45,124 nucleotides of DNA, from positions 1-45,124 of the forward strand of contig JAICMG010000006.1 in NCBI GenBank assembly GCA_025929365.1, in the 5' to 3' direction. The DNA is from Frankiaceae bacterium. GTDB lineage: Bacteria; Actinomycetota; Actinomycetes; JAFAQI01. Below the pieces are notes generated by a model. The model made no database searches and was not told the origin of the DNA. It saw only the letters and a program-made list of their open reading frames with translations. Of the stretch, positions 38,522 through 45,124 are shown in pieces; position 1 is the first letter of the stretch, and the number at the start of each line of letters is the position of its first letter. Made by a program: the position numbers and the translations under genes.

Positions 38522-39783
38522 GTCGTCGGCCGCACGGTGGGCCGTCGTACCGCGACCAGCTCGGCGCCGTCGTCGACGTACCACTCCTCACCGCGTGCTA
38601 CGACCGCGGCGTCGGGGAGGGCGGTGCGCGCGGCGCGGGCGACGTCGTGCATCGCGATGTCGAGCAACGCCGATCGCCCGGTGAGGACGCCCGCCAGCGC
38701 GGCAACTGCCGCGTGCGCTCCGGTCAGCGGATCGGCGATCGCATCCCCCGCGAAGACGGCGCCGCTGCCCAACAGGCCGGCGGCTGCGGCGACGTCGTCG
38801 CCGTAGCCGATGCGGTTGTGCGCGCGACCGTACGCCGTGATCGACACCCAGCTGCACGCCTTCGCCGCCGCGACGATCTCCGCCGGATGGACGCCGAGCT
38901 GGTGGAGCGCCCGTGGCCGCGTCGACTCGATGACGATGTCGGCGGTGCTCACCAGCTCGGTCAGCGCCGCGACGCCGTGGGGGTCGGCCAAGTCGAGCGT
39001 GACCCGCGCGGCATCGCCGCGCAGCAGCCGGTGGAACTCAGGGGCAACGGCTCGGGTCGGGTCCGGACGGCGAGTGCTCTCAACCGTGATGACACGGGCG
39101 CCGAGCAATCCGAGGAGGTGGCCGCAGAGCGGCCCGGCCCACAGCGTCGAGAGATCGACAACGGTCACCGGTCCGGCGAGTGGAGCGGGCTGGACCGGCG
39201 ACGAACGGGAGCCCGGGACGGGCGTTCGCAGGGTCGGGTCGACGGCTCCGGCCGCGAGCCCGAGCAACACGGCGCGCTCGACGACTTCTGAGGCAGGCGA
39301 TTCGCGGACCCATTCGGCGAGGCTCGGCCAAGGATCTGCCGCTGTCATCTCGCGTCCCGTGAGGGCCGGCAAAGAGGCGATGTCCTCGGGCCGCGAGAGC
39401 GTCAGCGCCACCATGCGGTCGGCCGCATCGAGCAGTCGGGTTGCGCCGCCCGCGGACGTGCGGCCGCGCCGATGCAGCGCCATGTAGGCGGCCCGCTCGG
39501 ACAGCACGCGCGAGTCGGGCAGTCGCATCGGATCGAGCCCCGCGATGCGCGCGAGCGTGGAGAGCGCGAGCAGCGCGCCGCGCATCGTCGTCGCGGGTGC
39601 GCCTTCGACGAGCCGAGGCGGTCCATCTGTCGCACCGGTCAGATGCATCGCTCCGCAGGCAGCCCAATCGGCGACGATGCTGCTCGGCTGCTCGGCGTCG
39701 GCGACGTCGGCGGCGATGCCGTGGCTCGTGAGCAGTGCACGGGCGTAAGCGGCCGCCGGATCGGCGGCGTCAGCCCAGCTCAT
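38518..39783 (-). CDS. CaiB/BaiF-like CoA transferase with rearranged domain order
   Basis: PLAGPVTVVDLSTLWAGPLCGHLLGLLGARVITVES and VTLDLADPHGVAALTELVSTADIVIESTRPRALHQLG (normally N-terminal) lie in the C-terminal half, after an ADRMVALTLSRPED linker-domain-like segment. Confidence 0.85.
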   Translation of the reverse strand: MSWADAADPAAAYARALLTSHGIAADVADAEQPSSIVADWAACGAMHLTGATDGPPRLVEGAPATTMRGALLALSTLARIAGLDPMRLPDSRVLSERAAYMALHRRGRTSAGGATRLLDAADRMVALTLSRPEDIASLPALTGREMTAADPWPSLAEWVRESPASEVVERAVLLGLAAGAVDPTLRTPVPGSRSSPVQPAPLAGPVTVVDLSTLWAGPLCGHLLGLLGARVITVESTRRPDPTRAVAPEFHRLLRGDAARVTLDLADPHGVAALTELVSTADIVIESTRPRALHQLGVHPAEIVAAAKACSWVSITAYGRAHNRIGYGDDVAAAAGLLGSGAVFAGDAIADPLTGAHAAVAALAGVLTGRSALLDIAMHDVARAARTALPDAAVVARGEEWYVDDGAELVAVRRPTVRPTT

Positions 39784-40495
39784 CGACCAGCCCCCAGTGC
39801 AGTGCGGTAGCCGCATCGATCGCTGCGCCGGATCGAGCGAGCTGCTCGGTTCGCTCCACGCCGATCCGTCGCGGCAGGCTGACCGTGCCACCGGCGCCGG
39901 GGATCAATCCCATCGCGAGCTCGGGCAGCAGGAAGGTGGTGTCGGGGTCGGCGATGACGTGCCCGGCGAACGCGGGCAGCTCCACGCCCGCACCCGCGCA
40001 ACGGCCGTGAACCCGAACGGTGATCCGGTCGCGTAGGCGGTGTACGGCGGCACCGAGGCTTCGGGTCGTACGGATGAAGTGCGCGCTGGCCGGGTCGGTG
40101 AGGGTGCCGAACTCGTCGAGGTCACCGCCGCTGCAGAAGGACGGTCCGATCCCGGTCCACTCGACTCGAAGGCTCGGGTCGGCCTCAGCGATCGCGAAGG
40201 CGTCGAGCAGGCCGTCGCGGGTGGCGGCGTTGATCGCGTTGCGCCGCTCCGGGCGGTTGAGCTGGATGCGCAGCATGTCGCCGGCCCGACTGAGCCTGAC
40301 CGGCTCCCGCGCGACGAACAGCTGCCGTGCCGACCGCGAGGCCAGCCAGGCCTGGTGCTCGGGCCCCGACTGCAGCGTCGAGTAGGCGAGCGACTCAACG
40401 ACCAGCGCATCCTCGACCGGCAGCCCAGCCGACGCGCGCAGGACCGACGACAGCATCGCCGATGCCTGGGACTCGGTGGCTGCCATGGAGCGCAC
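39770..40495 (-). CDS. Enoyl-CoA hydratase/isomerase-like protein with apparently permuted C-terminal segment
   Basis: LNRPERRNAINA; FCSGGDLDEF; RCAGAGVELPAFAGHVIADPDTTFLLPELAMGLIPGAGGT; ORF stops just after WGLVDELG; N-terminus has ESLAYSTLQSGPEHQAWLASR. Confidence 0.85.
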   Translation of the reverse strand: MRSMAATESQASAMLSSVLRASAGLPVEDALVVESLAYSTLQSGPEHQAWLASRSARQLFVAREPVRLSRAGDMLRIQLNRPERRNAINAATRDGLLDAFAIAEADPSLRVEWTGIGPSFCSGGDLDEFGTLTDPASAHFIRTTRSLGAAVHRLRDRITVRVHGRCAGAGVELPAFAGHVIADPDTTFLLPELAMGLIPGAGGTVSLPRRIGVERTEQLARSGAAIDAATALHWGLVDELG

Positions 40496-40504
40496 GAAGC
40501 GACG

Positions 40505-42016
40505 TTAGCCGCCGCGGGGATCGTCGGCGGTCAGCTCGTCGACGAGGACTCGCCTGAGCAGCTTGCCGGTCGGCGTGACGGGCAGCTCGTCGCGGAACAC
40601 GATCCGGTCCGGCGTGCGACTACCGCGCAGCGACTTGCGGGCGAAGGCGCGCAGCTCTTCCGGATCCACCTCTCGATGGGGCGCTCCGTCGTCCGGCGAG
40701 TGCAGCACGACCACCGCGACGATGCACTCGCCCCACTCGTCGTCCGGTACGCCGACGACGGCGACTTCGTGGACATCAGGGTGTTCGACGAGGACGTCCT
40801 CGACCTCGGCGGGTGCGATGTTCTCGCCGCCGCGGATGATCGTGTCGTCGGCGCGGCCCTCGATGAAGAGGTAGCCGTCGGGATCGATCCAGGCGCGGTC
40901 CCGGGTCGGGAACCAGCCGTCCGCGTCGACGGCGCTGCCCGAGAGGTACTCACCCGACACCTGCGGACCGCGGACGAAGAGCTCGCCGGTCTCACCCGCG
41001 CCGAGAACACGGCCGTCCTCGTCGCGGACCTGGGCCTCGATGCCCGGGATCAGCCTGCCGGCGCTGGACAGCCGCGCCTGCACTGCGGGCTCGTCGCTGG
41101 TGAGCGCAGCCCGATGGTCGTCGGCGTCGAGCAGCGCGATCGTGCTCGACGTCTCGGTCAGGCCGTAGGCGTTGACGAATCCGGTCTCCGGAAACGCCTT
41201 GAGTGCTGCTGCGAGGACCGGGTGACTCACGCGCGCGCCGCCGTACGCGATCGAGCGAAGCGTCGGTGCGGCGGCCTGGGCGCCGCCGAGGTGGTCGACG
41301 ATCCGCGCGAGCATCGTCGGGACGACCATGGCATTGGTGATGCCTTCGTCGACGACCGTGGCAAGCCAGCGATCCGCCGCGAAGTCCGGCAGGTGCACGA
41401 CGCGTCGGCCGGCGGCGGTGTTCGTCAGCACGGTGCCGACGCCCGCCACGTGGTACGGCGGGACCGAGACGAGCGCTGCATCGGCTTCGTCTGCCGAGCC
41501 AGGGTCAACGGTTTGCAGCACGTAAGAGACAAGGTGTGAGTGGCGCAGGATCACGCCCTTGGGTGCGCTCGTCGTACCGCTCGTGAAAAGGAGCACCGCC
41601 GTCGACTCGTCGTCGACGTCGACGAAGTCCGGTTCCGCTTCGGGCAGTGCGAGCAGATCGCTCGTCGTCACCACCGGCACGCCGGAAGGCAGGTGCGGCA
41701 GGTATGTCTCGTCGGCAACGACGAGCGGGGTGTCCAGCTGACGGATCAGGTCAGCGAGCTGCTCGTCGGAGAGCCGGTAGTTGAGCGGCGCTGCCGGCAC
41801 GCCGGCGTGCGCTGCCGCGAACAGCGCGACGTGGAACGCGGGACCCGACAGGCCGACGTAGGCGAGGGTGCGCGCGTGCGAGGCCTGCAGGTGCGCCGCG
41901 GCGCTTCGGGCGCGCCGGTCGAGGTCGGCGAACGTCATGCCGCCGTCGCGGGCGCCGACCGCGATCCGTTCCGGCACCATCCCGTTCGCAAGGTCGAGCA
42001 ACAGCGTCAGGCTCAC
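40505..42016 (-). CDS. AMP-binding acyl-CoA synthetase/ligase
   Basis: LLFTSGTTSAPKGVILRHSHL; AYGLTETSSTIALL; GWFPTRDRAWIDPDGYLFIEGRADDTIIRGGENIAPAEVEDVL; PTGKLLRR; GTGA overlap. Confidence 0.95.
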   Translation of the reverse strand: MSLTLLLDLANGMVPERIAVGARDGGMTFADLDRRARSAAAHLQASHARTLAYVGLSGPAFHVALFAAAHAGVPAAPLNYRLSDEQLADLIRQLDTPLVVADETYLPHLPSGVPVVTTSDLLALPEAEPDFVDVDDESTAVLLFTSGTTSAPKGVILRHSHLVSYVLQTVDPGSADEADAALVSVPPYHVAGVGTVLTNTAAGRRVVHLPDFAADRWLATVVDEGITNAMVVPTMLARIVDHLGGAQAAAPTLRSIAYGGARVSHPVLAAALKAFPETGFVNAYGLTETSSTIALLDADDHRAALTSDEPAVQARLSSAGRLIPGIEAQVRDEDGRVLGAGETGELFVRGPQVSGEYLSGSAVDADGWFPTRDRAWIDPDGYLFIEGRADDTIIRGGENIAPAEVEDVLVEHPDVHEVAVVGVPDDEWGECIVAVVVLHSPDDGAPHREVDPEELRAFARKSLRGSRTPDRIVFRDELPVTPTGKLLRRVLVDELTADDPRGG

Positions 42017-43176
42017 GGCTGGGTTTCTCCCTGGGGGTGAAGTCGACGGAGCGCATGGGTGAGGACGGCGTGGCGGTGTTGCAGCCCAGGCTCGTTGCGC
42101 CCGAACACCAAGTGGGGCGACAGGCCGGTCTCGAGGTTCGCCTGCAACCGCGTCGCGAGTGCGTAGTCCTCGTCGCGCACCGTGTGATGGGCGTAGTCGA
42201 AGACCGCCTCGGCACCCGCGCGGGCCTCGGCGGTGTCGAGTGGGAAGCGCCAGGCGTTCTGGTGGAAGGTCGTCGACTCGCCCGGACGGCTGCCCGGGTA
42301 GACGCGGAAGATCTCGCCGTTGACCGCGGTCACGGACAGCACGACGTTCGGGTAGATCGCGTAGATCACCGTGAGGCGGTCGAGCGGCACCCACTCGTCC
42401 TCCGGGGCGTCGCCGACGTCGTCGATCGCCCGAAGCGGGAACACCAGGCGGTGGTGCGGGCCGAAGCTGTCGAACACGGTGCAGTTGCTGAGCGCGATCG
42501 TCGCGAATGTCGACGCGTGCACGGTCGCGAAGTGGTAGTTCTCGGCGAACGTGTCGACGGCGAGCTTCCAGTTGACGGGTACGTCGAGCCGCTTCTCGCC
42601 GATCGGGTTCCACGTGCCGAAGGCCCACGACTCGAGCTGCGGGCCCAGCTCGCCGAGGTGAGCCGCGACGTCGAGCTCGGCGCCCGGCTCGAGTCCGAGC
42701 CAGAGGAATCCGGCGTACTCTGCCGCCGGCAGCTCTGGCAGCCGGGCGGCTACCGACTGCTCAGGGGTGAAGCCTTCATCGCCGGGTACCCCCACCACTT
42801 TGCCCGTGAGGTCGTAGGTCCACGAGTGATACGGGCAGGCGAGCCGTTGCGCAGCGCCGCAGCCGCTCGCGATCGGTGCCTGTCGATGCCGGCAGATGTT
42901 GTGGAACGCGCGGACCTTGCCGTCCTTCGCGCGCGTGAGCAGGACGGGCGTGCCCATCACGTCCTTGACGGCGTACGTTCCCGGCTTGGGGAGCTCGCGC
43001 GAGTAGCCGACGAGCTGCGGAGCGGCGCGCACCAGCTCGCGCTCCTGGGCGAAGCGCTCAGGATCCGTGTAGTGCGCCGCGGGCTCCAGCCGCTCGGTGT
43101 CCGTCATGTCGGTCGTCTGCTCCGCGCGCAGCTTCATCGCCCGCCGCATGACGTCGATCAGCTCGTCACGGTTCAC
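42013..43176 (-). CDS. Rieske 2Fe-2S aromatic ring-hydroxylating oxygenase, alpha subunit
   Basis: NICRHRQAPIASGCGAAQRLACPYHSWTYDLTGKVVGVP Rieske motif; NWKLAVDTFAENYHFATVH mononuclear iron motif; GTG start 43176. Confidence 0.94.
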   Translation of the reverse strand: MNRDELIDVMRRAMKLRAEQTTDMTDTERLEPAAHYTDPERFAQERELVRAAPQLVGYSRELPKPGTYAVKDVMGTPVLLTRAKDGKVRAFHNICRHRQAPIASGCGAAQRLACPYHSWTYDLTGKVVGVPGDEGFTPEQSVAARLPELPAAEYAGFLWLGLEPGAELDVAAHLGELGPQLESWAFGTWNPIGEKRLDVPVNWKLAVDTFAENYHFATVHASTFATIALSNCTVFDSFGPHHRLVFPLRAIDDVGDAPEDEWVPLDRLTVIYAIYPNVVLSVTAVNGEIFRVYPGSRPGESTTFHQNAWRFPLDTAEARAGAEAVFDYAHHTVRDEDYALATRLQANLETGLSPHLVFGRNEPGLQHRHAVLTHALRRLHPQGETQP

Positions 43177-43183
43177 GTCGGCT

Positions 43184-44644
43184 TCACCAGCTCGCCGTGT
43201 TCTTGCCGGCGTCGGTCGTGACCTTGACCTCGACGCCGACCAGCTCGCGGGACTCGGCATCTTCGAGGAGGTCTGGCTCGTACACGCGCGCGAGCGTGCG
43301 GCCGGCGGGTACGTCGAGGACGAGCAGCGCAGACTGCGGTCCTTGGCGGTCGTGGGCGACGGTGTACGCCGCGACGGTCGCGGTCCCGTCGTAGGTGTCG
43401 ACGAGCGCTCGCCGCGGCTGTGCGGCGTCGACCTCGGCCTGGACGTCGGGCGCCGCGGTCCAGCCTGGCGTGGTCCGGTAGATCGCGGCGACGTGCTTCT
43501 GCATGTGCATGCCGACGCCCGTCACGAGGGCGTGACCGCCGTCAGCGCGAAGCCGCTCCACCGAAGTCGCGATGCCGTGCAGCAGGTAGCCGCTGCCCGG
43601 GCCTCCCGCGAACGGCAGGCCGCCGGTGACGGTGAGCCCGCGCGAGTCGAGCGGGTCCAGCCCGAGTGCGTCGCTCGCCAGAGTCAATGACGACGGGAAG
43701 CAGGAGTAGAGGTCGAAGCAGGTGACCTCACCGAGGTCGATGCCGGCGGCCTGGAGCGCGGTGCGACCGGTGATCCGCATCGCGGCGGACGCGGCCATGT
43801 TGTCCCGCTCGGCGACGCCCGCCGGGTCTTCGGCGTAGGAGCTGCTGGCGAGGTAGACCCGCTTGTCCGTCGGGATGCCGAGCGCGTCGGCCTTCTCCGC
43901 GGTGGTCACGAGGAGAGCGGCCGCCATGTCGACGTCCATCACCGACACCTCGTGCTTGGTGTACGGCCAGCCGACGTAGCGGTTGTCCGGACTTGCGGTC
44001 TGCACCTGCTCCACCGTCAGCACCTCGGGCGTCCAGGCGTGCGGGTTGGCCGCCGCGGTCGGCGTCATCGCCGCCATGACCGCTGCCATCTCGCGGGAGT
44101 ACGTCGTGAGGTCGCTGCCGCGCGCGGCGCGACGCGCGGTGTCCCACAGGGGGAAAGTCTCCCAGGCCTGGAACACCTCGTGCGCGAGCTCGACCGCGGG
44201 CGGCGGCGTCCACGGAAACGGTGACGGTGGGGTTTCGCGGAACGACCATGCCGGCTTCTCACCGGCCCGCTTCAGCGCCTTCTTGGTGGCGAGTGCCTCG
44301 GCGCCGACGATCAGTGCCGAGTCCAGCTCGCCGCGCTGCATCGCCTCCGCGGTCTGCGCGACGAGCACCTGCGGGATGGTGCCGCCGATGCCGGAGTAGA
44401 GCGTGTGGCCGGGCGTTGCGCCGAGTCGCTCGGCCAGCCGGCCGGCCGGGTCGTCGTACGGCCAGGTCTGGCAGTACACGACCTGGATCGCGTCGAGTGT
44501 GGCGAGGAGGTCGGGCGCTCCGGCGTCCTCGGCCGCGGCTCGGGCAACCTGCTCCCACGAGACCAAGGGCTCGGGTGCCTGGCCGGGGGGTCGCACCGTC
44601 TGCTGTGCGACCCCGACGATGCAGAGGTCCCGCGGGTTGCTCAC
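43184..44644 (-). CDS. Thiolase-like protein type 1 (TLP1-like), SCP2-thiolase family
   Basis: Thiolase fold segments (AVSNPRDLCIVGVAQ; ALIVGAEAL; CFDLYSCFPSSLTLASDALG; GGLPFAGGPGSGYLLHGIA); extra C-terminal OB-like domain (TYDGTATVAAYTVAHDRQGPQSALLVLDVPAGRTLARV). Confidence 0.82.
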   Translation of the reverse strand: MSNPRDLCIVGVAQQTVRPPGQAPEPLVSWEQVARAAAEDAGAPDLLATLDAIQVVYCQTWPYDDPAGRLAERLGATPGHTLYSGIGGTIPQVLVAQTAEAMQRGELDSALIVGAEALATKKALKRAGEKPAWSFRETPPSPFPWTPPPAVELAHEVFQAWETFPLWDTARRAARGSDLTTYSREMAAVMAAMTPTAAANPHAWTPEVLTVEQVQTASPDNRYVGWPYTKHEVSVMDVDMAAALLVTTAEKADALGIPTDKRVYLASSSYAEDPAGVAERDNMAASAAMRITGRTALQAAGIDLGEVTCFDLYSCFPSSLTLASDALGLDPLDSRGLTVTGGLPFAGGPGSGYLLHGIATSVERLRADGGHALVTGVGMHMQKHVAAIYRTTPGWTAAPDVQAEVDAAQPRRALVDTYDGTATVAAYTVAHDRQGPQSALLVLDVPAGRTLARVYEPDLLEDAESRELVGVEVKVTTDAGKNTASW

Positions 44645-45124
44645 GATGGTGCTCCTGTCGTGCACGGCAGCGACTTGATGCCGTGGAAGAACGCCGACCG
44701 CAGCCGAGTGGGCTCCGCGGTGGCCGCCAGATTGGGCGCCCGCACGTAGAGCTCGTCGAGCATGACTGCGATCTCGAGCTTCGCCAGCTGCGCGCCGAGG
44801 CAGAAGTGGGTCCCGAGACCGCCGAAGGCGACGTGCGGGCCGGGCTCGCGCGTGAGGTCGAAGCGGTGGGGATCGGTGAAGACGCGCTCGTCGCGGTTGG
44901 CCGACAGGTAGTGCATGACGACCCAGTCTCCTGCTTCGATGTGCTGGCCGGCTATCTCGACGTCGGTCGTTGCGGTGCGGCGGAAGTGCAGGACCGGCGT
45001 CGACCAGCGGAGCAGCTCGTCGATGACGGCCGGGGTGGCGCCGCCGCGCCTCGCCATCAACGCCCGCTGCTGCGGGTGGTGGGACAACGCGTGGATCGCG
45101 TGGCTGAGGGTGTTGCGGGTCGTC
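44641..45124 (-). CDS. Cytochrome P450, C-terminal part (truncated by window edge)
   Basis: TTRNTLSHAIHALSHHPQQ reads from the edge (I-helix); VIDELLRWSTPVLHFRRTAT ExxR; FGGLGTHFCLGAQLAKLE heme-binding loop. Confidence 0.95.
   Translation of the reverse strand, partial: TTRNTLSHAIHALSHHPQQRALMARRGGATPAVIDELLRWSTPVLHFRRTATTDVEIAGQHIEAGDWVVMHYLSANRDERVFTDPHRFDLTREPGPHVAFGGLGTHFCLGAQLAKLEIAVMLDELYVRAPNLAATAEPTRLRSAFFHGIKSLPCTTGAPS

Noticed and set aside
37280-38806. 508-aa plus-strand ORF opposite the amidohydrolase
   Set aside because: Shadow ORF; no domain, and the operon structure on the minus strand is coherent
39770-39891. N-terminal extension of the CaiB-like ORF (start at 39891)
   Set aside because: It overlaps the ECH coding region heavily; ATG at 39783 gives a compact operon junction
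40040-41539. 499-aa plus-strand ORF opposite the ECH and acyl-CoA ligase genes
   Set aside because: Shadow ORF spanning two real genes on the other strand

Overview
High-GC actinobacterial chromosomal DNA, densely coding, with about 41 supportable protein-coding genes. No tRNA, rRNA, CRISPR array, transposase or prophage gene was recognised. Main blocks, left to right: (1) a truncated 32-bp tandem repeat at the left edge, then pirin, an SDR and a SCO6745-family protein; (2) a c-di-AMP (ydaO/yuaA-type) riboswitch directly upstream of an Rpf-like secreted transglycosylase; (3) an ABC-2 exporter, a COG4315-type secreted protein, an MpaB/DUF2236 oxygenase divergent from a TetR gene with a perfect operator between them, and an orphan methyl-accepting chemotaxis protein; (4) an SDR and an OYE-family reductase, then an ECF41 sigma factor cassette (carboxymuconolactone decarboxylase + SnoaL-fused sigma factor) whose upstream region contains an exact TGTCACA-N16-CGTC match, the promoter motif I recall for ECF41; (5) a MoxR / DUF58 / transglutaminase operon; (6) a DUF445 / Abi-alpha / AAA-ATPase / membrane-protein operon; (7) FprA-like reductase, MFS transporter, a large secreted esterase-like hydrolase, a DMT transporter, an enoyl-CoA hydratase and two divergent TetR genes; (8) a branched-chain-type ABC importer with a fused LivHM permease and an unusual associated surface protein; (9) a tightly overlapping minus-strand operon: P450, TLP1-like thiolase, Rieske oxygenase, acyl-CoA synthetase, enoyl-CoA hydratase-like protein, CaiB-like CoA transferase, amidohydrolase, methyltransferase. 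The most intriguing signal is in block 9: the adjacent ECH-like and CaiB-like proteins both appear to have their family segments in permuted order, and the thiolase lacks the usual nucleophilic Cys motif. All family calls come from reading motifs by eye. No database search was run.
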